Under the pieces are notes generated by a model that made no database searches, was not told the origin of the DNA, and saw nothing but the letters and a program-made list of their open reading frames with translations. Positions 29,793 through 40,487 of a stretch of DNA of 64,000 bases are shown here, in pieces. Each line of letters begins with the position of its first letter. Within the stretch, counting starts at the first letter, position 1. The stretch is from Tardiphaga alba. GTDB taxonomy: Bacteria; Pseudomonadota; Alphaproteobacteria; Rhizobiales; Xanthobacteraceae. The translations under genes were made by a program, and so were the position numbers. Location: the NCBI RefSeq assembly GCF_018279705.1, contig NZ_CP036498.1:3489001-3553000 (forward strand). The letters run 5' to 3'.

Positions 29793-30428
29793 TTAGGCCG
29801 GCTTCACCGCGCTTGGCTCTTCGGCGCGCTTGTCGATCACCTTGTCGATCAGCCCGAATTCCTTCGCCTGATCTGCTGTCATGAAATTATCGCGCTCGAG
29901 CGCGTTGTGGATTTCATCGTAAGGGCGGCCGGTGTGCTTCACATAGATCTCGTTCAGACGACGCTTGAGGCTCTCGACCTCCTTGGCGTGAATGAGGATG
30001 TCGGTGGCCTGGCCCTGGAAACCGCCCGAGGGCTGGTGAACCATGACGCGGGCGTTCGGCAGAGCGAAGCGCATGTCCTTCTCGCCTGCGGTCAGCAGCA
30101 GCGAGCCCATCGACGCAGCCTGGCCCGTGCACAGCGTCGAGACCGGCGGACGAATGAACTGCATCGTGTCGTAGATCGAAAGACCCGACGTCACCACGCC
30201 ACCGGGCGAGTTGATGTACATCGAGATTTCCTTCTTCGGATTTTCCGCTTCCAGGAACAGCAGCTGCGCGACGATCAGCGTCGCCATGCCGTCTTCCACC
30301 GGACCGGTCACGAAGATGATGCGTTCCTTCAGCAGGCGCGAAAAGATGTCATAGGCACGCTCGCCGCGGTTGGTCTGCTCGACCACCATCGGAACGAGGT
30401 TCATGTAGGTTTCGATCGGATCGCGCAT
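29793..30428 (-). CDS. clpP: ATP-dependent Clp protease proteolytic subunit
   Basis: 211 residues. The catalytic triad is visible as Ser106 (GQAASMGSL), His131 (VMVHQPSGG) and Asp180 (ERDNFM). The motif [19 protein letters not shown] is conserved. It forms the tetradecameric chamber that pairs with ClpX or ClpA. It begins [18 protein letters not shown] and ends in a short Glu/Pro tail. Confidence 0.97.
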   Translation of the reverse strand: MRDPIETYMNLVPMVVEQTNRGERAYDIFSRLLKERIIFVTGPVEDGMATLIVAQLLFLEAENPKKEISMYINSPGGVVTSGLSIYDTMQFIRPPVSTLCTGQAASMGSLLLTAGEKDMRFALPNARVMVHQPSGGFQGQATDILIHAKEVESLKRRLNEIYVKHTGRPYDEIHNALERDNFMTADQAKEFGLIDKVIDKRAEEPSAVKPA

Positions 30429-30653
30429 AGAACACCCAAAGGGTTGGAGGAGACAGGCCGCGGGAATGCGCGAATGTCCCGTGATGCAGGAAGAAATAAT
30501 AAGAGCCCACAGATATGAGCCAATCGGGCGACAACAAGACCATGGGTCGGATCGTCACCCTGCCCGTTAGTTCAAGCCGATTCTGGCGAGCACCGCAAAG
30601 CGATGCAGCGCCATTCGGAACTGATTCGGGCGGTATCCTTAATGAGAGAACCC

Positions 30654-30742
30654 GTAGCCTGGATGGAGCGCAGCGCAATCCAGGGACCGGCGATATGAGG
30701 AAGCGCTGAATCCCGGATTACGCTGCGCTCCATCCGGGCTAC
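30654..30742. repeat. Dispersed palindromic repeat, copy B
   Basis: 89 bases beginning GTAGCCTGGATGGAGCG and ending CGCTCCATCCGGGCTAC. The arms can fold back over about 25 bases with few mismatches. It shares the outer arms and an inner ACCGGCG block with the copy at 27859-27946. The two copies flank the clpX-clpP pair. Confidence 0.75.
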
Positions 30743-30744
30743 AA

Positions 30745-30776
30745 AAAACGCCGGCAGGAGGACCAGCCGGCGTTTT
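30745..30776 (-). terminator. Terminator of tig
   Basis: AAAACGCCGGC and GCCGGCGTTTT form an 11-bp stem with a ten-base loop. On the minus strand it ends in TTTTTTG, a good T tract, 39 bases after the tig stop codon. The structure is symmetric and may also act on plus-strand transcripts. Confidence 0.85.
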
Positions 30777-30814
30777 GATTAGAACGTTCTAAACGATGAT
30801 CGGGACGCCCGGCC

Positions 30815-32170
30815 TTACGCCGCCTTCTCGTCTTCGTCCTTGTACAGGTCTTCCTTGGACACCTTCTTCTCAGTGACCTTGGCGAGTTCGAGGATGAAAT
30901 CGACGACCTTGTCTTCATAGATCGGCGCGCGCAGCTGGGCGAGTGCCTGCGGGTTGCTGCGATAGAAGTCCCAGACTTCCTTCTCGCGGCCCGGCATCGA
31001 GCGGGCGCGCTCGATCACGGCGCGGCTGATCTCGTCATCGGTGACGGAGATCTTGTTCTTCTCGCCGATCTCCGAGAGCACGAGACCGAGACGGACGCGG
31101 CGGTCGGCGATCTTGCGATACTCTTCCTGCGCGGCTTCCTCGGTGGTGTCCTCGTCGGCGAAGGTCTTGCCGGACGATGCCATCTCCTGCTGGATCGAAT
31201 TCCACATCAGCTTGAACTCTTCCTCGACCAGCGAGGGCGGAGCATCGAACTTGTGGGTCTCGTCGAGACGGTCGAGCAAATGGCGCTTCACGCGCTGGCG
31301 GGTCGCGCCGGCGAATTCGGCAACCAGACGCTCGCGCGCGGCTTCCTTCAGCTTGTCGAGCGACTCGAGGCCGAGCGACTTGGCGAACTCGTCATCGATC
31401 GCGGTATCGACCGGCGATTCGATCTTGCTGGCGGTGGTCTCGAATTCCGCGGCCTTACCGGCGAGCGTGTCGCTGGCATAGTTGGTCGGGAAAGTGACCT
31501 TGAGGGTGCGGGTTTCGCCGGCGGCGATACCGACCAGCTGATCCTCGAAGCCCGGAATGAAGGTGTTGGAGCCGATCTGGACCGGAATGTCCTCGCCGGT
31601 GCCGCCTTCGAAAGCGACGCCATCAATGGTGCCCTTGAAGGCGACGACCACGCGGTCGCCCGACTCGGCCTTGGCGCCTTCAGCCTTTTCGGTGAACGCA
31701 CGGTTGGCATCGGCCACGCGCTTGATCGATTCATCGACGTCGGCATCGCTCACGTCAGCGACCGGCTTCTCGACTTCGAAGCTCTTGAAATCGGCGAGTT
31801 CGATCGGCGGCACCACTTCGACGGCCACAGTGTATTTCAGGTCGGCCTTGCCGGAGAGGATGTCTTCGACTTCCTTCTCTTCGGTCGGCATGGTGATCTT
31901 CGGCTCGGTGGCGAGCTTGAGGTTACGCTCGGTGAAGATCTGGGTGTTGGTCGAGCGGATCAACTCATCCACAGTCTCGGCAGCGACCGAGCGGCCATAG
32001 AGGCGCTTCAGATGGCCAGCCGGAACCTTGCCCGGACGGAAGCCGTTGAGCTTCACCTTGCCCTTCAGGTCTTCGAGGCGCGCATCGACCTTGGCTTCGA
32101 TGTCGGCAGCCGGAACGCTGATCTGGAATTCGCGCTTCAATCCCTCGGAGAGGGTTTCATTCACCTGCAT
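30815..32170 (-). CDS. tig: Trigger factor (ribosome-associated chaperone)
   Basis: 451 residues. The N-terminal ribosome-binding loop [18 protein letters not shown] is present, then a PPIase (FKBP-like) domain at about 150-250 ([20 protein letters not shown]), then a helical C-terminal domain with an acidic end (YKDEDEKAA). It binds nascent chains at the ribosome exit and has prolyl isomerase activity. ATG 32170 ([15 protein letters not shown]) is the usual start; an upstream extension reads through tRNA-Leu and is not coding. The order tig, clpP, clpX, lon is conserved. Confidence 0.96.
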   Translation of the reverse strand: MQVNETLSEGLKREFQISVPAADIEAKVDARLEDLKGKVKLNGFRPGKVPAGHLKRLYGRSVAAETVDELIRSTNTQIFTERNLKLATEPKITMPTEEKEVEDILSGKADLKYTVAVEVVPPIELADFKSFEVEKPVADVSDADVDESIKRVADANRAFTEKAEGAKAESGDRVVVAFKGTIDGVAFEGGTGEDIPVQIGSNTFIPGFEDQLVGIAAGETRTLKVTFPTNYASDTLAGKAAEFETTASKIESPVDTAIDDEFAKSLGLESLDKLKEAARERLVAEFAGATRQRVKRHLLDRLDETHKFDAPPSLVEEEFKLMWNSIQQEMASSGKTFADEDTTEEAAQEEYRKIADRRVRLGLVLSEIGEKNKISVTDDEISRAVIERARSMPGREKEVWDFYRSNPQALAQLRAPIYEDKVVDFILELAKVTEKKVSKEDLYKDEDEKAA

Positions 32171-32339
32171 GGCGTCAATCTTCTTCCCGCTTCGTCCGGC
32201 CATCGGCCGAACTGTGTCAAATTGGTCCGACGCGCGGCCGGAAAGCCTGCGCCGATGGTAGTGCCGATCCGCCCTCGCGGAGGCAAAACCCTCGCGGACA
32301 CGAATCCGGAAATCATCATGGTCAAACGCGACGTGCGCT

Positions 32340-32424
<85 letters not shown>

Positions 32425-32574
32425 AGAAAACATCATGTCCGGCCGCGATGTCGCGAGCGGCGGGCTTATAACACGCAGACGACAATACGCAGCAAAAAAA
32501 TGGGCTTGCACAGGGCCTCATGCCGCAGTCCGGACAACTGGACTTTCGCGCGCGAAAATGGTCGGAATTTCCGC

Positions 32575-33891
32575 ATGACGAACAGCCCTCTCGCCCTCAC
32601 CCGTCGTACCCTGCTGGCTGGCGCCGGCGGTGCCCTGATTGCCCCGTGGCTTACGCGCGCCACTTTCGCTCAGGCCGTCACGTCATTGGAATTGCAGGCC
32701 AAAACTGGCCCATTGATCGTGCGACCCGGGACCAGTTCCGAGGCTGGAACCCTGCATAGCGCACAGAAAGGCCCGCTGCGCTTCAATCGCGGCGACGAGA
32801 TCGACGTTCAGATCGTCAATCAGCTCCCCGGCCCCATCGTGTTGAATTGCCGCGGCATCAATGCCGTGTCCGGCATCGCCCCGCTGCTCGACCGCAAGCC
32901 GGTGGCCACCGGCGCGAAGGATTCGTTCAAGCTGACCATGCGCAGCGCCGGCACGTCCTATGTGGACATGCGCCTGCTCGGGGACGGAGCAAACCTGCCA
33001 TCCCAGGTCCGCAGCATGGTGGTGCAGGAGACCGACCCGCTCGAAGTCGACCGCGACGAGGTGCTGCTGGTCGAGGATTTCCGGATCACTGCGGACGGCA
33101 AGCTATTGGCCCCAGGCGTCGATCCCAAAGATGCCGCGGTGATGTTCCTAGCCAACCGCAAGGCGCTCCACGACATTCCGGTCAAGACCAATGAACGGCT
33201 CAGACTCCGTCTCATCAATGGCTGCCAACGCTCTGTGGTTGCTCTGAAATTCGAGGATCAGGACGTCCGCGTCATGGCCATCGACGGCCAGCCGGCGGAG
33301 CCGTTCCCCGCCCGTAACAATCAGGTCGTCCTGGCACCGGGCACCCGCATCGACGTCTTCCTCGATATCGCCAAACCCGCCGGAACGGTCACGCAGATCC
33401 TGCTCCATGACGGCAAGGAGATCCGGCGTATCGGCCAGCTGGTCACGCTGAAGGACCCGCCGCTCCGCGCGGCGCCCATGCAGACGGTCACCCCGCTGCC
33501 GTCTAATGGCCTACCGCTCCAGATCGACCTCAAGAGCGCCATGCGCTCGGACCTCAACCTTGGCGCGCCCGACACCGGCTGGATCAGGCCCCTCGACCTC
33601 GCCGCATCAACGGCCCCAGCTTTCAAGGCGAAGCCTGGCCGCCCGGTAGTCCTGACCCTGAACAACAAGGCCAGTACGCCCGCTGTCCTGCAGATGCACG
33701 GTCACCACTTCCGCTTGCTCGACAAGCTCGACGATGGCTGGAAGCCGTTCTGGCTCGATACGCTGGCTCTTGATCCGGGCCAGACCCAGCGCATCGCCTT
33801 CGTGGCCCACAATCCCGGTCGCTGGCTGATCGAATCCTTCACCACCGACTGGGCCTCCCCGCGTCTCGTGCGCTGGTATGAGGTCGGCTGA
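32575..33891 (+). CDS. Tat-exported cupredoxin-fold protein, multicopper-oxidase homologue without copper ligands
   Basis: 438 residues. The N-terminus LTRRTLLAGAGGALIAPW is a twin-arginine signal. The body follows the three-domain multicopper oxidase layout (for example FNRGDEIDVQIVNQLPG and LQMHGHHFRLLD). The ligand motifs are lost: HWHG is NCRG at 91-94, the HxH of domain 1 is DMR at 131-133, and HCH of the last motif is IES at 419-421. Only an HGHH at 375-378 remains. This is like FtsP/SufI, a copper-free relative exported by Tat that stabilises the divisome. A structural rather than redox role is inferred. It is a single gene facing nnrDE. Confidence 0.8.
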   Translation: MTNSPLALTRRTLLAGAGGALIAPWLTRATFAQAVTSLELQAKTGPLIVRPGTSSEAGTLHSAQKGPLRFNRGDEIDVQIVNQLPGPIVLNCRGINAVSGIAPLLDRKPVATGAKDSFKLTMRSAGTSYVDMRLLGDGANLPSQVRSMVVQETDPLEVDRDEVLLVEDFRITADGKLLAPGVDPKDAAVMFLANRKALHDIPVKTNERLRLRLINGCQRSVVALKFEDQDVRVMAIDGQPAEPFPARNNQVVLAPGTRIDVFLDIAKPAGTVTQILLHDGKEIRRIGQLVTLKDPPLRAAPMQTVTPLPSNGLPLQIDLKSAMRSDLNLGAPDTGWIRPLDLAASTAPAFKAKPGRPVVLTLNNKASTPAVLQMHGHHFRLLDKLDDGWKPFWLDTLALDPGQTQRIAFVAHNPGRWLIESFTTDWASPRLVRWYEVG

Positions 33892-33893
33892 CC

Positions 33894-35390
33894 TCAATAC
33901 GGAATGCCGAGCCGGTCGTAGAGACGCCTGAACACGGCGGGCATGACCTCGGTGAGATCCTCCGCGATGAGCCCCGGCCCCGCTTCGCTGCCGGCTTCGC
34001 CATGCATCCACACGCCGATGCAGGCGGCCTCGTAGGCCGGCACGCCCTGCGTCAGGGAAGCTCCGATCAGCCCCGCCAGCACATCGCCGGAGCCGGCCGT
34101 CGCCAACCAGGGCGGCGCGTTGGAGGCGATGGCTGCACGACCGTCGGGCGACGCGACAACGGTGTCGGGTCCTTTCAGAAGTACGACAGCGCCAGATCGC
34201 TTGGCGGCAGCAGCAACGCGATCAAGCTTTGACTGCGTCTCAGATTCCTCGCTCAAGTCACTGAAGAGACGCGAGAACTCGCCTTCATGCGGCGTCAGAA
34301 CGACTTCAGCTTCGGGATCAGCCTTGATCAGATCGAACAACCTGTCGGGCGCATCGGCAAAACTTGTGAGCGCGTCGGCGTCGAGCACCAAGCTCCGCTT
34401 TGCTGCAAGACCCGCCTTCACGAAGCCGGCTGTTCTCGCGCCGATGCCAGCACCGGGGCCGATGATGCAGGCATTCACTTTGCCGCCGATCAGGCCCGCA
34501 AACTCCTCCGCCGTATCGATCGGCCGCACCATCACAGCCGTCAGCGCGGCGGCATTCACAGCCAGCGCATCGCGCGGCGACGCCACCGTCACCAGCCCCG
34601 CTCCACCCCGCAACGCCGCCCGTGCGGACAACCGTGCTGCGCCGGTCGCCGCGATGTCGCCGGAGAGCACCACCGCATGACCCCTGGTGAATTTGTGACC
34701 GTCCACCCGCGGCAATGGAAATGCGTCTTGCCACAAGTCCGGATTGTTCTCGGCCGTCTTCGGCCCGATCCGCGACAGCACACCATCGTTAATGCCGATA
34801 TCGATCACCCGCAGTTTGCCGCAATAGCTTCGGCCGGGCAGCAGCAGATGCCCTGGCTTCGGCCGAAAGAAGGTCACGGTCTCGGTTGCCAGAATGGCCG
34901 CCCCCATGACGGCACCGGAATTGCCGTTGATTCCGCTCGGCAGATCGACCGCCAGCACCGGCACGCCCGACGCGTTGATGGCATCGATCATCACCTTGGG
35001 ATCGCCCTTCACCGGGCGATCAAGCCCAGCACCGAACAGCGCATCGATGATCAGTGCAGGCGATCCGATCAGCGAGGGGTCGCATGGCAGCACCTCGCCC
35101 TTCCAGCCTTTTGCCGCCAGCGCCGCATCGCCTTTCAGCGTCGCGCGATCGCACAGCAGGATCACCGACACGTCCCGCCCCTGCGCCGCCAATTCCGCGG
35201 CCGCGACAAATCCATCACCGCCATTGTTGCCGCGACCGGCGACCACGAGGATCGGCCCCTCTTCGGCGAGATCATTCGCCGCATCGGCAACGGCGCGGCC
35301 CACGGCCCTCATCAATTCGAAGCCCGGCGTGCCGTCGGCGATCGTCAGCTCGTCGGCCCGCGCCATCTCGTCTGTGGTCAGGAGCTCCAT
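33894..35390 (-). CDS. nnr: Bifunctional NAD(P)H-hydrate epimerase/dehydratase
   Basis: 498 residues. The N-terminal YjeF epimerase domain has VAGRGNNGGDGFVAAAEL, and the C-terminal ADP-dependent dehydratase domain has LTPHEGEFSRLF and ATAGSGDVLAGLIG. The enzyme repairs hydrated NADH and NADPH. ATG 35390 (MELLTTDEMARADELT) has GGAAGG upstream and matches the family start; an in-frame start at 35453 adds an unconserved leader. Its stop is 3 bases from the stop of the convergent cupredoxin gene. Confidence 0.94.
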   Translation of the reverse strand: MELLTTDEMARADELTIADGTPGFELMRAVGRAVADAANDLAEEGPILVVAGRGNNGGDGFVAAAELAAQGRDVSVILLCDRATLKGDAALAAKGWKGEVLPCDPSLIGSPALIIDALFGAGLDRPVKGDPKVMIDAINASGVPVLAVDLPSGINGNSGAVMGAAILATETVTFFRPKPGHLLLPGRSYCGKLRVIDIGINDGVLSRIGPKTAENNPDLWQDAFPLPRVDGHKFTRGHAVVLSGDIAATGAARLSARAALRGGAGLVTVASPRDALAVNAAALTAVMVRPIDTAEEFAGLIGGKVNACIIGPGAGIGARTAGFVKAGLAAKRSLVLDADALTSFADAPDRLFDLIKADPEAEVVLTPHEGEFSRLFSDLSEESETQSKLDRVAAAAKRSGAVVLLKGPDTVVASPDGRAAIASNAPPWLATAGSGDVLAGLIGASLTQGVPAYEAACIGVWMHGEAGSEAGPGLIAEDLTEVMPAVFRRLYDRLGIPY

Positions 35391-36162
<772 letters not shown>

Positions 36163-36234
36163 TCGCGCAAGCCCCCTGCCGGGCTGGACGCTCTCCGAGC
36201 CCGGTGCTATCCGATTTCTTGACGTCTTGAGGCG

Positions 36235-36285
36235 TCGACAACAGGCTGCTTCGGCAGCCTTCTTGTTGCCACCTCTTGTTGTCGA
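36235..36285 (+). promoter_or_regulatory. Nested hairpin between glnB and glnA
   Basis: An outer perfect 9-bp stem (TCGACAACA with TGTTGTCGA) encloses an inner 7-bp stem AGGCTGC-TTCG-GCAGCCT at 36243-36260. The inner part is followed by TCTTGTTG, only a weak T tract. The structure may set the relative levels of glnB and glnA by partial termination or RNA processing. Confidence 0.5.
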
Positions 36286-36379
36286 GACATCTGCTGTTGA
36301 AGACATCCGGCTGTGACCCGTTCGTCATATGCCATTGTTACGTCCGGAATTCGGCCCGCTAGAAAAGGTAGGGAAACCC

Positions 36380-37789
36380 ATGACGACCGCCAAAGAAGTC
36401 CTGCAGTCCATCAAGGACAACGACGTCAAATACGTCGACCTGCGTTTCACCGATCCGCGCGGCAAGTGGCAGCACGTGACGTTCGACGTCTCGATGATCG
36501 ACGAAGAGATTTTCGCCGAAGGCACCATGTTCGACGGTTCGTCCATCGCCGGCTGGAAGGCGATCAATGAATCCGACATGACCCTGATGCTCGATCCCGC
36601 CACCGCGGTGATCGATCCGTTCTTCGCCGAGACCACCATGGTCATCACCTGCGACGTGCTCGATCCCGGCACCGGCGAGCCGTACAACCGCGACCCGCGC
36701 GGCATCGCCAAGAAGGCGGAAGCCATGGTCAAGTCCATGGGCGTTGGCGACACCGTCTATGTCGGCCCGGAAGCCGAATTCTTCGTGTTCGACGACGTGC
36801 GCTTCTCGGCGCAGCCCTACAACACCGGCTTCAAGCTCGACTCGTCGGAACTGCCGACGAACTCGGACACCGAATATGAGAGCGGCAATCTCGGCCACCG
36901 CGTCCGCAACAAGGGCGGCTATTTCCCCGTCCCGCCGCAGGACTCGCTGCAGGACATGCGCTCGGAAATGCTCGGCGCCATGGCCCGCATGGGCGTCAAG
37001 GTCGAAAAACATCACCACGAAGTGGCGTCGGCTCAGCACGAACTCGGTATGAAGTTCGATACGCTGACCTATATGGCCGACCAGATGCAGGTCTATAAGT
37101 ACTGCATCCATCAGGTCGCCCACATCTACGGCAAGACCGCCACCTTCATGCCGAAGCCGATCTTCGGCGACAACGGCTCGGGCATGCATGTGCACCAGTC
37201 CATCTGGAAGGACGGCAAGCCGACCTTCGCCGGCAACAAATATGCCGACCTGTCGGAAAACTGCCTGTTCTACATCGGCGGCATCATCAAGCACGCCAAG
37301 GCCATCAACGCCTTCACCAACCCGTCGACCAACTCCTACAAGCGTCTGGTCCCGGGTTATGAAGCCCCGGTGCTGCTGGCCTACTCGGCCCGCAACCGCT
37401 CGGCCTCCTGCCGCATCCCCTTCACGACCTCGCCGAAGGCAAAGCGCGTGGAGGTCCGTTTCCCGGATCCGATGGCGAACCCCTATCTCGCTTTCGCATC
37501 GATGTTGATGGCCGGCCTCGACGGCATCAAGAACAAGATCGATCCGGGCCCGGCGATGGACAAGGATCTCTACGACCTGCCGAAGGAAGAACTGAAGCAG
37601 ATCCCGACCGTGTGCGGCTCGCTGCGCGAAGCTCTCGAAAACCTCGACAAGGACCGTGCATTCCTGAAAGCCGGCGGCGTGTTCGATGACGACTTCATCG
37701 ACGCTTACATCGAACTGAAGATGCAGGACGTCGAGCGCTTCGAAATGACCCCGCATCCGGTCGAATTCGAAATGTACTATTCGTACTGA
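36380..37789 (+). CDS. glnA: Glutamine synthetase type I
   Basis: 469 residues, the standard length of GSI. Conserved motifs are [10 protein letters not shown] near the N-terminus, [34 protein letters not shown] (ATP and glutamate site) and NRSASCRIP. Tyr398 in DLYDLP is the adenylylation site, so it should be controlled by GlnE and PII. ATG 36380 ([15 protein letters not shown]) has AGGTAGGG upstream. The enzyme makes glutamine from glutamate and ammonia. Confidence 0.97.
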   Translation: MTTAKEVLQSIKDNDVKYVDLRFTDPRGKWQHVTFDVSMIDEEIFAEGTMFDGSSIAGWKAINESDMTLMLDPATAVIDPFFAETTMVITCDVLDPGTGEPYNRDPRGIAKKAEAMVKSMGVGDTVYVGPEAEFFVFDDVRFSAQPYNTGFKLDSSELPTNSDTEYESGNLGHRVRNKGGYFPVPPQDSLQDMRSEMLGAMARMGVKVEKHHHEVASAQHELGMKFDTLTYMADQMQVYKYCIHQVAHIYGKTATFMPKPIFGDNGSGMHVHQSIWKDGKPTFAGNKYADLSENCLFYIGGIIKHAKAINAFTNPSTNSYKRLVPGYEAPVLLAYSARNRSASCRIPFTTSPKAKRVEVRFPDPMANPYLAFASMLMAGLDGIKNKIDPGPAMDKDLYDLPKEELKQIPTVCGSLREALENLDKDRAFLKAGGVFDDDFIDAYIELKMQDVERFEMTPHPVEFEMYYSY

Positions 37790-37813
37790 TCCCTGGAGAT
37801 CAGCGACAAGATC

Positions 37814-37843
37814 AAGGCGCTCCGGAAACGGGGCGCCTTTTTC
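37814..37843 (+). terminator. Rho-independent terminator of glnA
   Basis: AGGCGC-TC-CG and CG-GG-GCGCCT form a stem with a GAAA loop, followed by TTTTTCTGTTTC, 25 bases after the glnA stop. Confidence 0.85.
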
Positions 37844-37849
37844 TGTTTC

Positions 37850-38536
37850 TTACTTCCGCGTGAACGCCCGCGCCGGCTCGACGGCCTCCGAAAAGCCGAC
37901 TGCCATCAGCGCGCGGCCGGCGTCGGCATCGCTATGGGACCACGGGATTTTGGCGGCTATCGTGCGTGTCACGGGCTGGCCCAGAGATCCGCCAAAGTCG
38001 ATCGGCCACAGTCCGTTCGGCACGGCCTCCACGGTCACGCTGCGCAGCTTCGTTCCCTGCCCGAGCGACGACAGATCATCGGGCTTCAATCGACGAACGG
38101 CCGAAGCATCGCGCGTATCGGTGAAGCTCGCCAAAATCGGCATCAGCTCGCCTGTGACGGGAACAGCGCCGGTCTGGTTGCCGACGTCGCGAAACGCGAT
38201 CTTGCGCCCGGCGGCCTGATAGGCCCGCATCGCCACGAAATTGGCACCGTCGAAATCGGCATAGCCCTTGTCGTCATGCAGCATCAGGGCCGCGAGGTTC
38301 TTGCCACCACCGAGATCGACGATGACTGCATCGCCGCGCGAGGTCGTTTTGCCGCCGGGTTGATAGCCGCGATACGGATGCACGGAGACCACGCCTGAGG
38401 CGTATTTGACGCCCTCGGGCGTATCGACCTCAACGGCCAACCGATACTTATGGGCCGGGCGATTGATGCGGATCTGGTCGCCGATCACGATCGCAGCCAG
38501 CAGCACGACTGGGCCGGCCCATTTGAGAATTTTCAT
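37850..38536 (-). CDS. Membrane-anchored or exported protein of unknown function
   Basis: 228 residues. The first 25 residues (MKILKWAGPVVLLAAIVIGD) form a signal anchor or uncleaved signal. The rest is soluble and periplasmic with a beta-rich look (YRLAVEVDTPEGVKYASGVVSV). No catalytic motif is recognised. ATG 38536 was preferred over an ATG at 38560, which adds MPLREKTL. The gene converges with glnA and shares its terminator region; the ThDP enzyme gene lies upstream on the same strand. Confidence 0.7.
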   Translation of the reverse strand: MKILKWAGPVVLLAAIVIGDQIRINRPAHKYRLAVEVDTPEGVKYASGVVSVHPYRGYQPGGKTTSRGDAVIVDLGGGKNLAALMLHDDKGYADFDGANFVAMRAYQAAGRKIAFRDVGNQTGAVPVTGELMPILASFTDTRDASAVRRLKPDDLSSLGQGTKLRSVTVEAVPNGLWPIDFGGSLGQPVTRTIAAKIPWSHSDADAGRALMAVGFSEAVEPARAFTRK

Positions 38537-38631
38537 CAGCGTTTTCTCCCGCAACGGCAATGCACCATGGCAACGCCTCCGTCAAAGCGGCGATATGCCA
38601 TGGCCCGTCGCACGCGGCTGCGAAGTGGCAC

Positions 38632-40293
38632 TTAGTTTACCGATCCGTCGATCATGACCTCGATGAGATGGGTGCCGCCATCGGCGAAGGCTGCATCAAG
38701 CACGGATCGCAACATTGCCGGATCCGTGACGGTCGCCGCCTTCAGGCCGAGCGACTTCGCGAGCGCTGCAAAATCGACGGCAGGATCGGCGAAATCCATA
38801 CCGACGAAATGATCGTCCTGATGGAACGACAGCAGGCGCTGCTTGATGATGCGGTAACCGCCATTATTGGCGATGACCACGACCAAAGGCAGCTTGTGAC
38901 GGGCCGCGGTCCAGAGCGACTGGATCGAATACATCGCGCTGCCGTCGCCTGAGAAGCAAACGACGGGACGATCGGGATTGGCGAGGCTGACGCCGACCGA
39001 AGCCGGGACACCCCAGCCGATCCCGCCGGACGCCAGTGCGTGATAGTCAAATCGATCGCGATATGGCTTCAATGCGGTCATGTAGCGCGACGAAGTCAAC
39101 GCCTCATCGACCATGATGGCATTGGCCGGCATCGCCTCGACCACCTGCAACGCCAGCCAATCCGGATCGATCGGGGCGCGAGACGACGACTTGCTGATCT
39201 GATCGACGAGCTGTGCTCTTCGCGCAGTCCAGTTGCGGGATGCCAGCGCGGCCTTCCCTTTATTGGCGCGGCTTTCAAGATCGACGCCGCCTGCAGCCTT
39301 CAACGCCGGCGTCAGCACGCGCAGCGTTTCCTTTACATCCGCTTTCAGTGCGATCTCTGCGCCAAAGTTCTTGGCGAGGTCCCATTCGACAAGGCCGACC
39401 TGCACGATGGGCAGGCCATCTGGCAGCGGCAATGTCTCGCTGTGCACCGACATCCGCAAAGGGTCGGCGCCGAGCACGATCAGGAGATCATAGGGCGCGA
39501 GCAGATCGCGGACCTGCGTCTGCGTGCGCGACAGCGAACCCATGTAGCAGGGATGTTCCGACAGGAAGTGCGAGCCATAAGGCCCGGATTGCTGATAAAC
39601 GGGCGCGCCAAGCGCTGCTGCGAAATCCGCCGCCTCCTGCAGCGCATCGCTCTTCACGATTTCGTCGCCGACAATGATGACCGGGCGCTCGGCCCTCGAT
39701 ATCCGTTGCACGATCGCGGCAAGCGCCTCGTCCGACGGGCGGATGCGCGTATCCACCCGCGTCGAACGCCCAAGTTCGAGGCCGATCTCCGCATTGAGAA
39801 TGTCGCCCGGCAACGAGATGAACACCGGGCCGGTCGGCGGCGTGGTCGCGATCTTGGCGGCGCGGCGCACGATGCGCGGCAGGTCTTCGAGGCGCGTGAC
39901 CTCCACCGCCCATTTGACCAGCGGCTCGGCCATGCGCACCAACGGACCATAGAGCAGCGGCTCCATCAGGCCATGGCCCTGCTCCTGCTGGCCGGCCGTG
40001 AGGATCATCGGCGTGCCCGTGAATTGCGCGTTGTAGAGCGAGCCCATGGCATTGCCGAGGCCGGGCGCCACATGGACATTGCAGGCAACAAGGCGGCCGG
40101 AAGCACGGCTGTAGCCATCGGCGATGGCGACGACGAGGCTTTCCTGCATCGCCATCACATAGGTCAGATCCGGATGATCCTTGAGCGCATGCATGATCGG
40201 CAGTTCGGTGGTGCCGGGGTTGCCGAACAGATGCGTGACGCCTTCGTCCTTGAGCAGCGCGAGAAAGGCCGAACGGCCGGTAATGCGATTCAC
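38632..40293 (-). CDS. Thiamine-diphosphate-dependent enzyme (acetolactate synthase / benzoylformate decarboxylase type)
   Basis: 553 residues. The glutamate that activates ThDP is in FGNPGTTELPIMHAL (near residue 30), the central FAD/nucleotide-like domain is at about 190-330, and the ThDP-binding motif GDGSAMYSIQ-N(~20)-VIANNGGY is near residue 440. The start GTG 40293 has GGAGG upstream. The overall sequence is closer to benzoylformate decarboxylase-like proteins than to IlvB, but a substrate cannot be assigned. It is divergent from the permease gene. It belongs to no visible pathway cluster. Confidence 0.85.
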   Translation of the reverse strand: MNRITGRSAFLALLKDEGVTHLFGNPGTTELPIMHALKDHPDLTYVMAMQESLVVAIADGYSRASGRLVACNVHVAPGLGNAMGSLYNAQFTGTPMILTAGQQEQGHGLMEPLLYGPLVRMAEPLVKWAVEVTRLEDLPRIVRRAAKIATTPPTGPVFISLPGDILNAEIGLELGRSTRVDTRIRPSDEALAAIVQRISRAERPVIIVGDEIVKSDALQEAADFAAALGAPVYQQSGPYGSHFLSEHPCYMGSLSRTQTQVRDLLAPYDLLIVLGADPLRMSVHSETLPLPDGLPIVQVGLVEWDLAKNFGAEIALKADVKETLRVLTPALKAAGGVDLESRANKGKAALASRNWTARRAQLVDQISKSSSRAPIDPDWLALQVVEAMPANAIMVDEALTSSRYMTALKPYRDRFDYHALASGGIGWGVPASVGVSLANPDRPVVCFSGDGSAMYSIQSLWTAARHKLPLVVVIANNGGYRIIKQRLLSFHQDDHFVGMDFADPAVDFAALAKSLGLKAATVTDPAMLRSVLDAAFADGGTHLIEVMIDGSVN

Positions 40294-40487
40294 GGATGTC
40301 CTCCCATTTCCCGCGATCTTCGTCAGCGGGTTTGGCGCATCTTGGCGTGATTTGTCGTCCGGTGGCAGCCAAAGTGCAGTCATGGCTGCGTTGCAGGCGG
40401 CAGTGCGATGTCTCGTCGCAACGGCTTCTGTACTTGACCCCCACCATCAATTCGCGAAACAGTGATTTTCCACGAGGTGAATTTCAG

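Larger units (their letters stand above)
30429..30814. other. Intergenic region between tig and clpP
   Basis: 386 bases. It holds the clpP promoter region, a dispersed palindromic repeat (30654-30742), the tig terminator (30745-30776) and a 14-bp palindrome (30779-30792). No gene is supported here. Confidence 0.5.
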
